Assembly (NCBI RefSeq): GCF_036013975.1
Contig: NZ_CP107904.1
Location: 3,783,001-3,847,000 of the forward strand
DNA length: 64,000 nucleotides
Direction: 5' to 3'
DNA from: Kitasatospora sp. NBC_00458
Lineage (GTDB): Bacteria; Actinomycetota; Actinomycetes; Streptomycetales; Streptomycetaceae
Positions 9,868-18,437 of the stretch are shown here, one piece after another (positions within the stretch are counted from its first letter, which is position 1; every line of letters starts with the position of its first letter). The notes under the pieces are model-generated. The model had not been told where the DNA came from. It was given only the letters and a program-made list of their open reading frames with translations, and ran no database searches. The translations under genes and the position numbers were made by a program.

Positions 9868-10275
9868 TCAGACGCGGCGGCGCTTCGGCGGACGGCAGCC
9901 GTTGTGCGGGGTGGGGGTGACGTCCTGGATCGAACCGACCTCCAGGCCGGTGGCCTGGAGCGAGCGGATCGCGGTCTCACGGCCGGAGCCCGGACCCTTG
10001 ACGAAGACGTCGACCTTGCGCATGCCGTGCTCCTGCGCGCGACGGGCAGCGGCCTCGGCGGCCATCTGCGCGGCGAACGGGGTGGACTTGCGCGAGCCCT
10101 TGAAGCCGACGTGGCCGGCGGAGGCCCAGGAGATCACGTTGCCCGCGGGGTCGGTGATCGAAACGATGGTGTTGTTGAACGTGCTCTTGATGTGCGCGTG
10201 GCCGTGAGCGACGTTCTTCTTTTCCTTGCGGCGGATCTTCTTCGCGCCGGCAGCCTGACGACCCTTGGGGGGCAT
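9868..10275 (-). CDS. rpsK: 30S ribosomal protein S11 (uS11)
   Basis: Platform protein of the small subunit, 135 residues. The basic N-terminus [20 protein letters not shown] leads into [43 protein letters not shown] and it ends [11 protein letters not shown], all family hallmarks. It lies 72 nt after rpsM. Confidence 0.98.
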   Translation of the reverse strand: MPPKGRQAAGAKKIRRKEKKNVAHGHAHIKSTFNNTIVSITDPAGNVISWASAGHVGFKGSRKSTPFAAQMAAEAAARRAQEHGMRKVDVFVKGPGSGRETAIRSLQATGLEVGSIQDVTPTPHNGCRPPKRRRV

Positions 10276-10347
10276 AAGTCTGTTCTCCTACTGAGGTGGT
10301 CGGTCCGCTGACCCGCGGGCCGGAGGGATGTCCGGTTACGGGACGGA

Positions 10348-10728
10348 CTACTTCTTGCCCGGCTTCTTCTTACCGGCGATCGCGCGACGCGGGCCCTTGC
10401 GGGTACGCGCGTTGGTGTGGGTGCGCTGACCGCGGACCGGCAGGCCGCGACGGTGACGCAGACCCTCGTAGCAGCCGATCTCGACCTTGCGGCGGATGTC
10501 GGCCTGGACCTCACGGCGGAGGTCACCCTCGACCGTGTAGTTGGCGTCGATGTACTGGCTCAGCTTGACGAGGTCTTCCTCGGTGATGTCGCGAACGCGG
10601 ACATCCGGGTTGACACCGGTCTCGGCCAGGGTCTGCTGGGCGCGGGTACGACCGATGCCGTACACGTAGGTAAGGGCGATCTCGATCCGCTTCTCACGGG
10701 GGAGATCAACGCCGGCGAGGCGTGCCAT
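10348..10728 (-). CDS. rpsM: 30S ribosomal protein S13 (uS13)
   Basis: Head protein of the small subunit that contacts L5 and P-site tRNA; 126 residues. It begins [26 protein letters not shown] and has the helix-two-turn-helix region plus the C-terminal [23 protein letters not shown] tail. The 179-nt upstream gap to rpmJ holds three hairpins (see 10795-10878). Confidence 0.98.
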   Translation of the reverse strand: MARLAGVDLPREKRIEIALTYVYGIGRTRAQQTLAETGVNPDVRVRDITEEDLVKLSQYIDANYTVEGDLRREVQADIRRKVEIGCYEGLRHRRGLPVRGQRTHTNARTRKGPRRAIAGKKKPGKK

Positions 10729-10794
10729 TCAAGGCTCCTGTGCTTCTTCAGAGGTCTTGCGTGCTACCTACTCCTTCGCCTCTCGACGATGGAG

Positions 10795-10878
10795 CCCCGG
10801 CCTCTGACCGGGGGTGGCAGTCCGTCCTCGAACGGACGGATCGGGTAGCCCGCTTATGACGTTTTCGCGTCGCGCGAA
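10795..10878 (-). promoter_or_regulatory. Structured leader before rpsM (three hairpins)
   Basis: Between rpmJ and rpsM, three hairpins follow each other: TTCGCG/CGCGAA (10864-10869 with 10873-10878), CCGTCC/GGACGG (10822-10827 with 10834-10839) and CCCCGG/CCGGGG (10795-10800 with 10808-10813). The gap is unusually long for this operon. It could be an autoregulatory ribosomal-protein leader or simply processing sites. Confidence 0.35.
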
Positions 10879-10907
10879 GTACTACGAGAAATGCTGGGGG
10901 GAACTGA

Positions 10908-11021
10908 TCAGCCCTGGCGCTGCTTGTGGCGCAGGTTGTCGCAGATCACCATGACCCGGCCGTGGCGGCGGATCACCTTGCACTTGTCGCAGATCTTCTT
11001 GACGCTCGGCTTGACCTTCAT
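10908..11021 (-). CDS. rpmJ: 50S ribosomal protein L36 (bL36), zinc type
   Basis: Small gene of 37 codons starting [21 protein letters not shown]. The zinc ribbon is complete: Cys11, Cys14, Cys27 and His32, so this is the zinc-binding C+ paralogue. It follows infA by 32 nt, and a GGAGAACCTGAAC sequence precedes the ATG. Confidence 0.97.
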   Translation of the reverse strand: MKVKPSVKKICDKCKVIRRHGRVMVICDNLRHKQRQG

Positions 11022-11053
11022 GTTCAGGTTCTCCGGGTCTAGATCTGACGTTA

Positions 11054-11275
11054 TTACTTGTAGCGGTAGACGATCCGGCCGCGCGTGAGGTCGTAGGGGC
11101 TGAGCTCCACCACGACCCGGTCGTCCGGCAGGATGCGGATGTAGTGCATGCGCATCTTGCCACTGATGTGCGCGAGGACCTTGTGACCGTTCTGCAGCTC
11201 GACCTTGAACATCGCGTTCGGAAGAGACTCGATCACGGTGCCCTCGATCTCAATGGCGCCTTGCTTCTTAGCCAT
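11054..11275 (-). CDS. infA: Translation initiation factor IF-1
   Basis: Binds the ribosomal A site during initiation. I take the start at 11275 ([21 protein letters not shown]), giving the standard 73 residues; the longer frame to 11320 has no family support. It is a single S1/OB fold with [14 protein letters not shown] and ends GRIVYRYK. It heads the alpha-operon half of the cluster, about 120 nt after a good promoter. Confidence 0.98.
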   Translation of the reverse strand: MAKKQGAIEIEGTVIESLPNAMFKVELQNGHKVLAHISGKMRMHYIRILPDDRVVVELSPYDLTRGRIVYRYK

Positions 11276-11401
11276 GAACTGCGAGATCCACCTTCCGGGA
11301 CCGGCTACCGTATGCGGCACGCTCGTGCGAACCTGGGTCCACCCCGACCCCCGGAGGGGAAGAGGGCGTGCTGAAGCACGCTACGAGTGAGCCGACGGTC
11401 C

Positions 11402-11430
11402 ATCCTACGCCAGCGCGCGGGATGGACCAA
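11402..11430 (-). promoter_or_regulatory. Promoter of the infA-rpmJ-rpsM-rpsK-rpoA operon
   Basis: On the minus strand TTGGTC (11425-11430) and TAGGAT (11402-11407) are exactly 17 bases apart, a close match to the streptomycete vegetative promoter. Transcription would start near 11395, giving a leader of about 120 nt. The leader holds a small GCGTGCT/AGCACGC hairpin. The promoter lies between mscL and infA, so this operon is driven separately from secY-adk-map. Confidence 0.65.
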
Positions 11431-11443
11431 AACCGGGGCCCGG

Positions 11444-11869
11444 TCAGTGCTGCGCGACGACCCGCAGCGGCTCCACGTGGGCGGTGCAGGCCGAGCAGCG
11501 GCTGGCGGCCTCGGGGATCTCGGTCAGGCACTCCGGGCACGGGCGCTTCGGGGTCTTCGGCTTCTTCGGCATGTACCGGGCGGTGGCCTTGGTCACCGGC
11601 AGGACGACGCAGAAGTAGAGCACCGCGGCGGTCATCAGGAACGCGATCAGCACGTTCAGGAACTGGCCGTACGGGAAGGTCACCCCCGCGATCGTCTGCT
11701 TGTACGAGCCGAAGTCGCCGGCGGCGCCGACCACCACACCCACCAGCGGGGTGAGGAACGCGGACACGAAGCCGGTCACCACCCCCGTGAACGCGGCTCC
11801 GATGACCACACCGACCGCCATGTCGACGACGTTGCCGCGCATCATGAACTCGCGGAATCCCTTGAGCAC
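11444..11869 (-). CDS. mscL: Large-conductance mechanosensitive channel MscL with C-terminal zinc ribbon
   Basis: Pore that opens under membrane tension to release solutes on hypo-osmotic shock. The start is the GTG at 11869 (V/MLKGFREFMMRGNVVDMAVGVVIGAAF), preceded by GGAGAGA; the frame continues upstream without family homology. TM1 spans about residues 15-45 and TM2 about 68-92. After the cytoplasmic helix comes CPEC...CSAC (Cys111, 114, 125, 128), a short zinc ribbon not found in the classical mycobacterial or E. coli channels. The gene lies between map and infA, where S. coelicolor (from memory) has none. Confidence 0.92.
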   Translation of the reverse strand: MLKGFREFMMRGNVVDMAVGVVIGAAFTGVVTGFVSAFLTPLVGVVVGAAGDFGSYKQTIAGVTFPYGQFLNVLIAFLMTAAVLYFCVVLPVTKATARYMPKKPKTPKRPCPECLTEIPEAASRCSACTAHVEPLRVVAQH

Positions 11870-11956
11870 TGCTCTCTCCTGCTCGATCGAAGCCGTTTGA
11901 CCGTCCGGGGGCCGTCCGCGGACGACCCCGGGCCCCTGAAGCCACTGCCAGCCGAT

Positions 11957-11997
11957 AAAAATAGGACAAAAGCCCTGGAGGTCCAAACCCCCAGGGC
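11957..11997 (-). terminator. Rho-independent terminator with U-tract after map
   Basis: On the minus strand GCCCTGG pairs with CCAGGGC (11991-11997 with 11972-11978) and is followed by TTTTGTCCTATTTTT. This is the only terminator in the window with a clear U-tract. It isolates secY-adk-map from mscL. Confidence 0.85.
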
Positions 11998-12049
11998 CCT
12001 GATCCTTCGTCAGCACCGGCAGCCGGCCGCCCGGGCCGGGCTCCGACGA

Positions 12050-12889
12050 CTAGCCGAGCGGGTCCGGAGCTGCGGTGATGCCCAGCTTGGCCAGCTCGGC
12101 CCGCCCGCCGTCGAAGGCGGTCAGCACCAGCGGGCCCTCCTCGGTGACGGCCACCGAGTGCTCCCAGTGCGAGGCCCAGGTGCCGTCGTTGGTCACGACG
12201 GTCCAGTCGTCCTCCAGCACCGTCGTGTGCGGGGTGCCGAGCGACACCATGGGCTCGATGGCCAGCACCGTGCCGGGGATCAGCTTGGGGCCCTTCCCGC
12301 GGCCGCGCTCGACGTAGTTCAGGACGTGCGGCTCCATGTGCATGGCCGTGCCGATGCCGTGACCGCCGTAGCCCTCGGTGATGCCCCACTTGCCCTTGGG
12401 CGGCAGCGGCTGACGCCGGATGAAGCCCTCGATCGCCTTGGAGACGTCGACGAGCCGGTTGCCCTTCTTCATCTGGGCGATGCCGGCCCACATCGAGCCC
12501 TCGGTGACCCGGCTCAGCATCTCCACCTCGGGCCGGACCTCGCCGACCGCCACGGAGATCGCCGAGTCGCCGTGCCAGCCGTCCAGGATGGCGCCGCAGT
12601 CGATCGAGATCAGGTCGCCCTCCTGCAGCACCCGGTCACCGGGGATGCCGTGCACGACCTCGTTGTTCACCGAGGCGCAGATCACTCCGGGGAACCAGAG
12701 CCCGCCGTGGTGGGCGCGGAAGTTCGACGTCGCGCCGTGGTCGGTGATGACCTTGTCCGCGATGTCGTTGAGCTCCTGGGTGGTAATCCCCGGGGCGACC
12801 GCCTCGCGGCACGCCTTGAGCGCCTCGGCGACGACCAGTCCGGCCGCTCGCATCTTCGCGATCTGCTCGGAGGTCTTGATCTCCACCAT
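12050..12889 (-). CDS. map: Methionine aminopeptidase, type I
   Basis: Removes the initiator Met from nascent proteins. The start at 12889 (MVEIKTSEQIAKMRAAGLVVAEAL) gives 279 residues, normal for the family. The dinuclear metal site is complete: Asp in SIDCGAILDGWHGDSAI (two Asp), His in YGGHGIGTAMH, Glu in AIEPMVS and Glu in HWEHSVAVTEEGPL. It follows adk by 130 nt in the usual secY-adk-map order. Confidence 0.97.
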   Translation of the reverse strand: MVEIKTSEQIAKMRAAGLVVAEALKACREAVAPGITTQELNDIADKVITDHGATSNFRAHHGGLWFPGVICASVNNEVVHGIPGDRVLQEGDLISIDCGAILDGWHGDSAISVAVGEVRPEVEMLSRVTEGSMWAGIAQMKKGNRLVDVSKAIEGFIRRQPLPPKGKWGITEGYGGHGIGTAMHMEPHVLNYVERGRGKGPKLIPGTVLAIEPMVSLGTPHTTVLEDDWTVVTNDGTWASHWEHSVAVTEEGPLVLTAFDGGRAELAKLGITAAPDPLG

Positions 12890-13019
12890 CTGGTCACGCC
12901 TTCCTTCGTTTCCCGCGCGGTCCTTGCCGGGCGGCCGTGCACTCGTTCCACCGTACGACGCCGCACGGCCGCGCTGCCCCGGGAAGGGCAACGCGGCCGT
13001 GGGTACGCCGCTGAAAAAC

Positions 13020-13673
13020 TCAGCTGTCCTGCTTCAGCGCCTCGATCGCGCGGGCGGTGACCTCGTCCACCTTGCCGAGGGCCGGGATCGTCGCGATCAG
13101 GCCCTGCTGGCGGTAGTAGTCGATGATCGGCTCGGTCTCCGTGTGGTAGACCTCCAGCCGGGTCCGCACCTTGTCCTCGGTGTCGTCCGAGCGCTGGTAC
13201 AGCTCGCCGCCGCACTCGTCGCAGACGCCCTCGGCCTTCGGCGGGTTGTAGTCCACGTGGAAGACGTGGCCCCCGTCGTTGCGGCACAGGCGGCGGCCGG
13301 CGATCCGCCGGACCACCTCGTCCTCGGGGACCTCCAGGTCCAGCACACCGTCGAGCTTGATGCCCTGCTCGGTGAGGAACTCGTCCAGCGCCTTGGCCTG
13401 GCCCAGGTTGCGCGGGAAGCCGTCCAGCAGGAAGCCGGCGGCGGCGTCCTCCTGGAGCATCCGGTCCTTGGCCATCCCGATCGTGACCTCGTCCGGCACC
13501 AGCCGGCCCGCGTCCATGTAGCTCTTGGCCTCGACGCCGAGCGGCGTGCCCTGGCCGATGTTGGCGCGGAAGAGGTCGCCGGTGGAGATGTGGGGAATGG
13601 ACAGGGTCTTGGCCAGGACGTGCGCCTGAGTACCCTTCCCTGCCCCGGGAGGCCCGACGAGGACGATACGCAT
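13020..13673 (-). CDS. adk: Adenylate kinase
   Basis: Balances ATP, ADP and AMP. MRIVLVGPPGAGKGTQA contains the P-loop; the product is 217 residues, the long form with a LID domain. The LID zinc-site positions read CRND...CDEC, so the second Cys of the usual first CxxC is replaced by Asp; zinc binding may be altered or lost. The ATG overlaps the secY stop (TGATG), so translation of the two is coupled. Confidence 0.96.
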   Translation of the reverse strand: MRIVLVGPPGAGKGTQAHVLAKTLSIPHISTGDLFRANIGQGTPLGVEAKSYMDAGRLVPDEVTIGMAKDRMLQEDAAAGFLLDGFPRNLGQAKALDEFLTEQGIKLDGVLDLEVPEDEVVRRIAGRRLCRNDGGHVFHVDYNPPKAEGVCDECGGELYQRSDDTEDKVRTRLEVYHTETEPIIDYYRQQGLIATIPALGKVDEVTARAIEALKQDS

Positions 13674-14983
13674 CAGCGGAGGAACCCTTCGTAATTGCGC
13701 TGCTGGAGCTGGCTCTCGATCTGCTTCACAGTTTCGAGTCCGACGCCGACGACGATGAGGACGCTGGTGCCGCCGAACGGGAAGTTGGTCTGCTGTCCGA
13801 AGGCGACCAGGGCGATCATCGGGATCAACGCGATCAGGCCCAGGTAGAGCGAACCCGGCCACGTGATGCGGGTGAGCACGTAGTTCAGGTACTCGGCCGT
13901 CGGACGGCCGGCCCGGATACCCGGGATGAACCCACCATACTTCTTCATGTTGTCGGCAACTTCTTCGGGGTTGAAGGAGATGGCGACGTAGAAGAAGGCG
14001 AAGAAGACGATCAGCAGGAAGTACGTGGCCATGTAGACCGGGTGGTCACCGCGGACGAAGTGCTGGTTGATCCAGACCGCCCAGCCCGACTGGCTGTTGG
14101 TCAGCTGGACCACCAGGGCCGGGATGTACAGCAGCGACGAGGCGAAGATGACCGGGATGACACCGGCCTGGTTCACCTTGAGGGGAATGTAGGTCGATGT
14201 GCCGCCGAACGCCCGGCGGCCGATCATCCGCTTCGCGTACTGGACCGGGATCCGGCGCTGTGCCTGCTCGACGAAGATGACGAGCATCACAACGATGACG
14301 CCGATCGCGATGACGGAGAGGAACTCCACCCAGCCGCCGCCGATGGTGCCGGAACCCTTGATGGCCCACATCGAGGTCGGGAACTGCGCCGCGATCGAGG
14401 TGAAGATCAGCAGCGACATGCCGTTGCCGATGCCGCGGTCGGTGATCAGCTCGCCCAGCCACATGATCACCGTGGTGCCGGCGGTCATGGTCAGGACCAT
14501 CACGGCGATCCGGAAGACCCCGGTGTCCGGCACGATCTGGTTGGCGTAGACGCAGCCGGAGAACAGCGCGCCGCTGGAGGCCGTCGCCACGATGCCGGTG
14601 CCCTGGAGCACCGCGAGCGCGATGGTCAGGTACCGGGTGTACTGCGTGATCTTCGCGGTACCGGCCTGGCCCTCCTTCTTCAGCGCCTCAAGCCGCGGGA
14701 TCACGACGGTGAGGAGCTGGAGGATGATGCTCGCCGTGATGTACGGCATGATGCCGAGGGCGAAGATCGTCAGCTGGAGGAGTGCGCCACCGCTGAACAG
14801 GTTGACCAGTCCGAAGAGGCCGTTGTTCTTGGTCTCCTTGATACAGGCGTGAACCGCCTGGAAGTCCACCCCTGGGACAGGGATGTGCGAGCCCAGCCGG
14901 AACAGCACCATGATGCCCAGCGTGAACAGCAGCTTCTTGCGCAGGTCGGGCGTCTGGAACGCCCGCGCGAACGCACTGAGCAC
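13673..14983 (-). CDS. secY: Preprotein translocase subunit SecY
   Basis: Central channel of the Sec machinery, 436 residues with about ten transmembrane helices. It begins MLSAFARAFQTPDLRKKLLFTLGI and contains the plug region after TM1, FALGIMPYITASIILQLL, and the cytoplasmic loop GGTSTYIPLKVNQAGVIPVIF, all diagnostic. It follows rplO after 326 nt holding a strong terminator and a promoter candidate, so it is largely independent of the spc operon here. Confidence 0.98.
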   Translation of the reverse strand: MLSAFARAFQTPDLRKKLLFTLGIMVLFRLGSHIPVPGVDFQAVHACIKETKNNGLFGLVNLFSGGALLQLTIFALGIMPYITASIILQLLTVVIPRLEALKKEGQAGTAKITQYTRYLTIALAVLQGTGIVATASSGALFSGCVYANQIVPDTGVFRIAVMVLTMTAGTTVIMWLGELITDRGIGNGMSLLIFTSIAAQFPTSMWAIKGSGTIGGGWVEFLSVIAIGVIVVMLVIFVEQAQRRIPVQYAKRMIGRRAFGGTSTYIPLKVNQAGVIPVIFASSLLYIPALVVQLTNSQSGWAVWINQHFVRGDHPVYMATYFLLIVFFAFFYVAISFNPEEVADNMKKYGGFIPGIRAGRPTAEYLNYVLTRITWPGSLYLGLIALIPMIALVAFGQQTNFPFGGTSVLIVVGVGLETVKQIESQLQQRNYEGFLR

Positions 14984-15109
14984 GGTGCCTCCTGCGCCTC
15001 CCGCGCGTCGTCGGCGGGAGGGTCGGTCCTGAATGGGAGTTTGGCGGTACGGGCCCCCGTACAGACGGCACAGGCGAGCCTACGCGCAGCCTACAAGGGA
15101 ACTCCACGG

Positions 15110-15137
15110 ACTCTAACAGTGCGCGGCCACTCGAAAG
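15110..15137 (-). promoter_or_regulatory. Promoter candidate for secY-adk-map
   Basis: On the minus strand TAGAGT (15110-15115) fits a -10 box; the matching -35 (CTTTCG at 15132-15137, 16 bases away) is weak. TAGGCT further downstream is another possible -10, with TTAGAG 17 bases before it. A promoter is expected here because a strong terminator precedes it. Otherwise the 14984-15255 gap shows nothing. Confidence 0.35.
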
Positions 15138-15255
15138 AAGCGCGTACCGCCCCTCCCCCACTCACGGGGTACGGGATGCCCGGTTTTGCCACACAAAAGA
15201 ACGAGGGCGGATCACCGGGATCCGGACCCTCCGGAAAGGGCCCGGCCGGAAACGG

Positions 15256-15297
15256 CGCGAGCCCCGCACCTCCCGGTGGGGAGGTGCGGGGCTCGCG
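15256..15297 (-). terminator. Terminator after rplO
   Basis: A perfect 19-bp stem (15256-15274 with 15279-15297) with loop GGTG lies 12 bases after the rplO stop. It should end the long S10-spc transcript before secY. Confidence 0.8.
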
Positions 15298-15309
15298 GAG
15301 TCAGCGGGC

Positions 15310-15762
15310 TCAGACGAGCTCGGTGACGGTGCCGCCGGCGGCGGTGATCTTCTCGGTGGCCGAGCCGGAGACGGCGTCGACCGTCACCTGCAGGGCGACC
15401 GAGATCTCGCCGGTGCCGAGCACCTTGACGAGGGAGTTCTTGCGAACCGCGCCCTTGGCGACCAGGTCCTCGACGGTGACCTCTCCACCCTGCGGGTAGA
15501 GCTCGGCCAGCTTGTCGAGGTTGACGACCTGGAACGTGATCTTGAACGGGTTCTTGAAGCCCTTCAGCTTCGGCAGGCGCATGTGGAGGGGCATCTGGCC
15601 ACCCTCGAAGCGCTGCGGAACCTGGTAGCGGGCCTTGGTGCCCTTGGTACCACGACCGGCGGTCTTACCCTTGGAGCCTTCACCACGGCCGACACGGATC
15701 TTGTCGGTCTTGGCACCCGGGGCGGGACGCAGGTTGTGCACCTTGATCGGCGAGTCAGCCAT
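15310..15762 (-). CDS. rplO: 50S ribosomal protein L15 (uL15)
   Basis: Large-subunit protein of 150 residues, start [32 protein letters not shown]-type at 15762. The Gly/Arg/Lys-rich N-terminal half ([14 protein letters not shown]) and the C-terminal fold with [14 protein letters not shown] match the family. It is the last gene of the S10-spc operon and starts 1 nt after rpmD. Confidence 0.97.
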   Translation of the reverse strand: MADSPIKVHNLRPAPGAKTDKIRVGRGEGSKGKTAGRGTKGTKARYQVPQRFEGGQMPLHMRLPKLKGFKNPFKITFQVVNLDKLAELYPQGGEVTVEDLVAKGAVRKNSLVKVLGTGEISVALQVTVDAVSGSATEKITAAGGTVTELV

Positions 15763-15763
15763 C

Positions 15764-15946
15764 TCAGTCCACCTCCTCGACCGTGACGAGGTGACGCACG
15801 GTCTGGGCCATCCCGCGGATCTCGGGACGGTCCTCCTTGACGACCACATCGTGCATGCGCTTCAGACCCAGCGAGCGCAGCGTCTCGCGGTGGTTCTGCT
15901 TGCTGCCGATGTAGGACTTGGTCTGCGTGATCTTCAGGCGAGCCAT
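15764..15946 (-). CDS. rpmD: 50S ribosomal protein L30 (uL30)
   Basis: Single-domain protein of 60 residues: [21 protein letters not shown] then [16 protein letters not shown]. The start codon overlaps the rpsE stop by 1 nt and rplO follows after 1 nt, indicating tight coupling. Confidence 0.97.
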   Translation of the reverse strand: MARLKITQTKSYIGSKQNHRETLRSLGLKRMHDVVVKEDRPEIRGMAQTVRHLVTVEEVD

Positions 15947-16572
15947 CAGGCACTCACCCCGGCAGCAGCCCGAGCACGCAGCAGACCGGCCGGAGCCACG
16001 TCCTCAAGCGGCAGGCCACGGCGGGCCGCGACCTCCTCGGGACGCTGGATCTGCTTCAGCGCGGCAACCGTGGCGTGCACGATGTTGATCGCGTTGTCCG
16101 AGCCGAGCGACTTCGACAGGATGTCGTGGACGCCGGCGCACTCCAGGACGGCACGCACCGGGCCACCGGCGATAACACCGGTACCGGGGGCGGCGGGCTT
16201 CAGCAGCACGACGCCGGCGGCCTTCTCGCCCTGAACGGGGTGCGCGATGGTGCCCTGGATACGGGGGACCTTGAAGAAGTTCTTCTTGGCCTCCTCAACA
16301 CCCTTGGCGATGGCGGCCGGAACCTCCTTCGCCTTCCCGTAACCGACACCTACGGTGCCGTCACCGTCGCCCACCACGACCAGCGCGGTGAAGCTGAAAC
16401 GACGACCACCCTTGACAACCTTCGCGACACGGTTGATCGCGACGACACGCTCGACGTAAGCGGTCTTCTCGACGGCGGGGGCGTTGCCCCGGTCGTCACG
16501 CTTACGGTCACGCCGCTCGCCACCGCCGGTGCCGCCGCCGGCGCCGCTACCGCGGCGCTGGGGTCCAGCCAT
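15946..16572 (-). CDS. rpsE: 30S ribosomal protein S5 (uS5)
   Basis: Accuracy-related small-subunit protein of 208 residues. A Gly/Arg-rich N-terminal extension (residues 1-35) precedes the double-stranded-RNA-binding core with [23 protein letters not shown] and [15 protein letters not shown]. It lies 48 nt after rplR. Confidence 0.98.
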   Translation of the reverse strand: MAGPQRRGSGAGGGTGGGERRDRKRDDRGNAPAVEKTAYVERVVAINRVAKVVKGGRRFSFTALVVVGDGDGTVGVGYGKAKEVPAAIAKGVEEAKKNFFKVPRIQGTIAHPVQGEKAAGVVLLKPAAPGTGVIAGGPVRAVLECAGVHDILSKSLGSDNAINIVHATVAALKQIQRPEEVAARRGLPLEDVAPAGLLRARAAAGVSA

Positions 16573-16620
16573 TGGAATTACCTCTCTCGATTACGTCCGT
16601 CGACTGAGCCGACGAGCGGC

Positions 16621-17004
16621 TTAGAAGTCGAGCCCGGCCTCGCGGGCCGCGTCCGCCAGGGCGGCGATGCGGCCGGCGTACCGGTTGCCCGCGCGGTCGA
16701 AGACGACCGACTCGATGCCGGCGGCCTTGGCGCGCTCGGCGACCAGGCTCCCGACCTTCTTGGCCAGCTCGGTCTTGTCGCCCTCGGCGCCCTTGATGGA
16801 CACGTCGAGGGTGGACGCCGACGCCAGGGTGTGACCCTTGGCGTCGTCGATGACCTGGGCGACCATGTGACGGTTCGAGCGCGTCACGACGAGGCGCGGA
16901 CGCACCTCGCTGCCGACGACGCGCTTGCGAACGCGGATCGCGCGGCGCTTGCGAGCGGCGCTCTTGTAGGCGTTGCCCTTGCCGATCTTGACAGAGACAC
17001 TCAT
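16621..17004 (-). CDS. rplR: 50S ribosomal protein L18 (uL18)
   Basis: 5S rRNA-binding protein of 127 residues. It has the basic [16 protein letters not shown] start, [14 protein letters not shown] and the terminal [25 protein letters not shown] signature in pieces. It follows rplF by only 3 nt. Confidence 0.98.
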   Translation of the reverse strand: MSVSVKIGKGNAYKSAARKRRAIRVRKRVVGSEVRPRLVVTRSNRHMVAQVIDDAKGHTLASASTLDVSIKGAEGDKTELAKKVGSLVAERAKAAGIESVVFDRAGNRYAGRIAALADAAREAGLDF

Positions 17005-17007
17005 CGC

Positions 17008-17547
17008 TTACTTACCACTCTTTCCGACCTTGCGGCGGATAACCTCGCCCGCGTACTTGACACCCTTGGCCTTGTACGGGTCGGGCTTGCGCAGCTTGCG
17101 GATCTTCGCGGCGACCTCGCCGACCTTCTGCTTGTCGATGCCGTCCACGTGGAACTTGGTGGCCGACTCGACGACGAAGGAGATGCCCTCGGGCGCCTCG
17201 ACGAGGATCGGGTGGCTGTAGCCCAGCTGGAACTCCATGTCGGAGCCCTTCGCCAGAACTCGGTAGCCGACACCGCTGATCTCCAGCGACTTGCGGTAGC
17301 CCGCGGTCACACCGGTGATCATGTTCGCCACCAGCGTGCGGGTCAGGCCGTGCAGGGCCTTCGACTGACGCTCGTCGTTGGGGCGGGTGACAGCCAGAAT
17401 GCCGTCCTCGCCCTTGCCGATCTCGATCGGCGCGGCGACGACGTGGGTGAGAGAGCCCTTCGGACCCTTCACCGAGACCGTCTGGCCATCGATGGTGACG
17501 TCCACGCCAGCGGGGACCTGGATGGGCAGCCGTCCAATGCGCGACAT
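17008..17547 (-). CDS. rplF: 50S ribosomal protein L6 (uL6)
   Basis: Two-domain protein near the L7/L12 stalk, 179 residues, starting [19 protein letters not shown]. The C-terminal RNA-binding signature [14 protein letters not shown] is present near residue 158. It is 22 nt after rpsH. Confidence 0.98.
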   Translation of the reverse strand: MSRIGRLPIQVPAGVDVTIDGQTVSVKGPKGSLTHVVAAPIEIGKGEDGILAVTRPNDERQSKALHGLTRTLVANMITGVTAGYRKSLEISGVGYRVLAKGSDMEFQLGYSHPILVEAPEGISFVVESATKFHVDGIDKQKVGEVAAKIRKLRKPDPYKAKGVKYAGEVIRRKVGKSGK

Positions 17548-17569
17548 TGCTGTACCTCCGTTTCCCGAA

Positions 17570-17977
17570 TTACCAGACGTAGGCGAGAACTTCTCCGCCT
17601 ACGCCCTTCTTGGCGGCCTGCTTGTCGGTCAGGAGGCCGGAGGACGTGGAGATGATCGCCACGCCCAGGCCGCCGAGAACCTTCGGCAGGTTGGTGGACT
17701 TTGCGTAAACACGCAGACCCGGCTTGCTGATGCGCTTGATGCCGGCGATGGAGCGCTCACGGTTGGGGCCGAACTTGAGCTCGATGGTCAGCTTCTTGCC
17801 GACCTCGCCCTCGACGGGCTCCTCAACCTTGTAGGAGGAGATGTACCCCTCCTGCTGCAGGATCTCGGCGACGTGCGCCTTGATCTTGCTGGCCGGCATC
17901 GCCACGGAGTCGTGGTACGCCGAGTTCGCGTTACGCAGACGCGTGAGCATGTCTGCGATGGGGTCGGTCATGGTCAT
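17570..17977 (-). CDS. rpsH: 30S ribosomal protein S8 (uS8)
   Basis: Central-domain assembly protein, 135 residues. It starts [17 protein letters not shown]; a GAGG site 5 nt upstream favours the first ATG over the second. The C-terminal [19 protein letters not shown]...GGEVLAYVW is diagnostic. It is preceded by an unusually long, structured gap of 270 nt with its own promoter candidate. Confidence 0.98.
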   Translation of the reverse strand: MTMTDPIADMLTRLRNANSAYHDSVAMPASKIKAHVAEILQQEGYISSYKVEEPVEGEVGKKLTIELKFGPNRERSIAGIKRISKPGLRVYAKSTNLPKVLGGLGVAIISTSSGLLTDKQAAKKGVGGEVLAYVW

Positions 17978-18021
17978 GATGGCCTCAGGCCTCTCTCGCC
18001 GTGGTTTCTCCGCGCCAGGTC

Positions 18022-18185
18022 CCCCCGCCGCACTCCGAGGAGTGCGGCAGGGGCACAGACGCAGGGGACCTGCGGCGTCGTAAGACTGGGTGCGAGCCCT
18101 CCGAAGAGGGTCGACGGCAGCTATGGAGCTCCCGCGACAGGGGGCCCGACCTCACTACCTTACGGGATTCCGTACGCAGCCCCAA
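18022..18185 (-). promoter_or_regulatory. Internal spc promoter and structured leader before rpsH
   Basis: On the minus strand TTGGGG (18180-18185) and TAAGGT (18157-18162) are 17 bases apart, a good vegetative promoter. Downstream come a CCCTC-TTCG-GAGGG hairpin with a UUCG-type tetraloop (18097-18110) and a 10-bp GCCGCACTCC/GGAGTGCGGC hairpin (18027-18048). The 270-nt rpsN-rpsH gap holds no gene. A second entry point for transcription or a ribosomal-protein-binding leader is plausible. Confidence 0.5.
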
Positions 18186-18247
18186 AAACGGGGCCCTGTG
18201 GGATCGGGCACACCTGCTTCGCTATGGCATTACCGCGAGGTCCTGGA

Positions 18248-18433
18248 CTACCAGGAGCTCTTGGTCACGCCCGGCAGCTCGCCGCGGTGCGCCATCTCAC
18301 GGAGGCAGACACGGCAGAGGCCGAACTTGCGGTACACCGAGTGCGGACGGCCGCAGCGCTGGCACCGGGTGTAGGCCCGGACGCCGAACTTCGGCTTCCG
18401 CTCGGCCTTCGCGATGAGGGACTTCTTCGCCAT
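18248..18433 (-). CDS. rpsN: 30S ribosomal protein S14, zinc-binding type (uS14)
   Basis: 61-residue short form, starting [18 protein letters not shown]; the frame extends upstream but without homology. CQRC (24-27) and CRVC (40-43) form the zinc site, marking the C+ (type Z) paralogue, often called rpsZ. It lies 4 nt after rplE. Confidence 0.97.
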   Translation of the reverse strand: MAKKSLIAKAERKPKFGVRAYTRCQRCGRPHSVYRKFGLCRVCLREMAHRGELPGVTKSSW

Positions 18434-18437
18434 TGGC

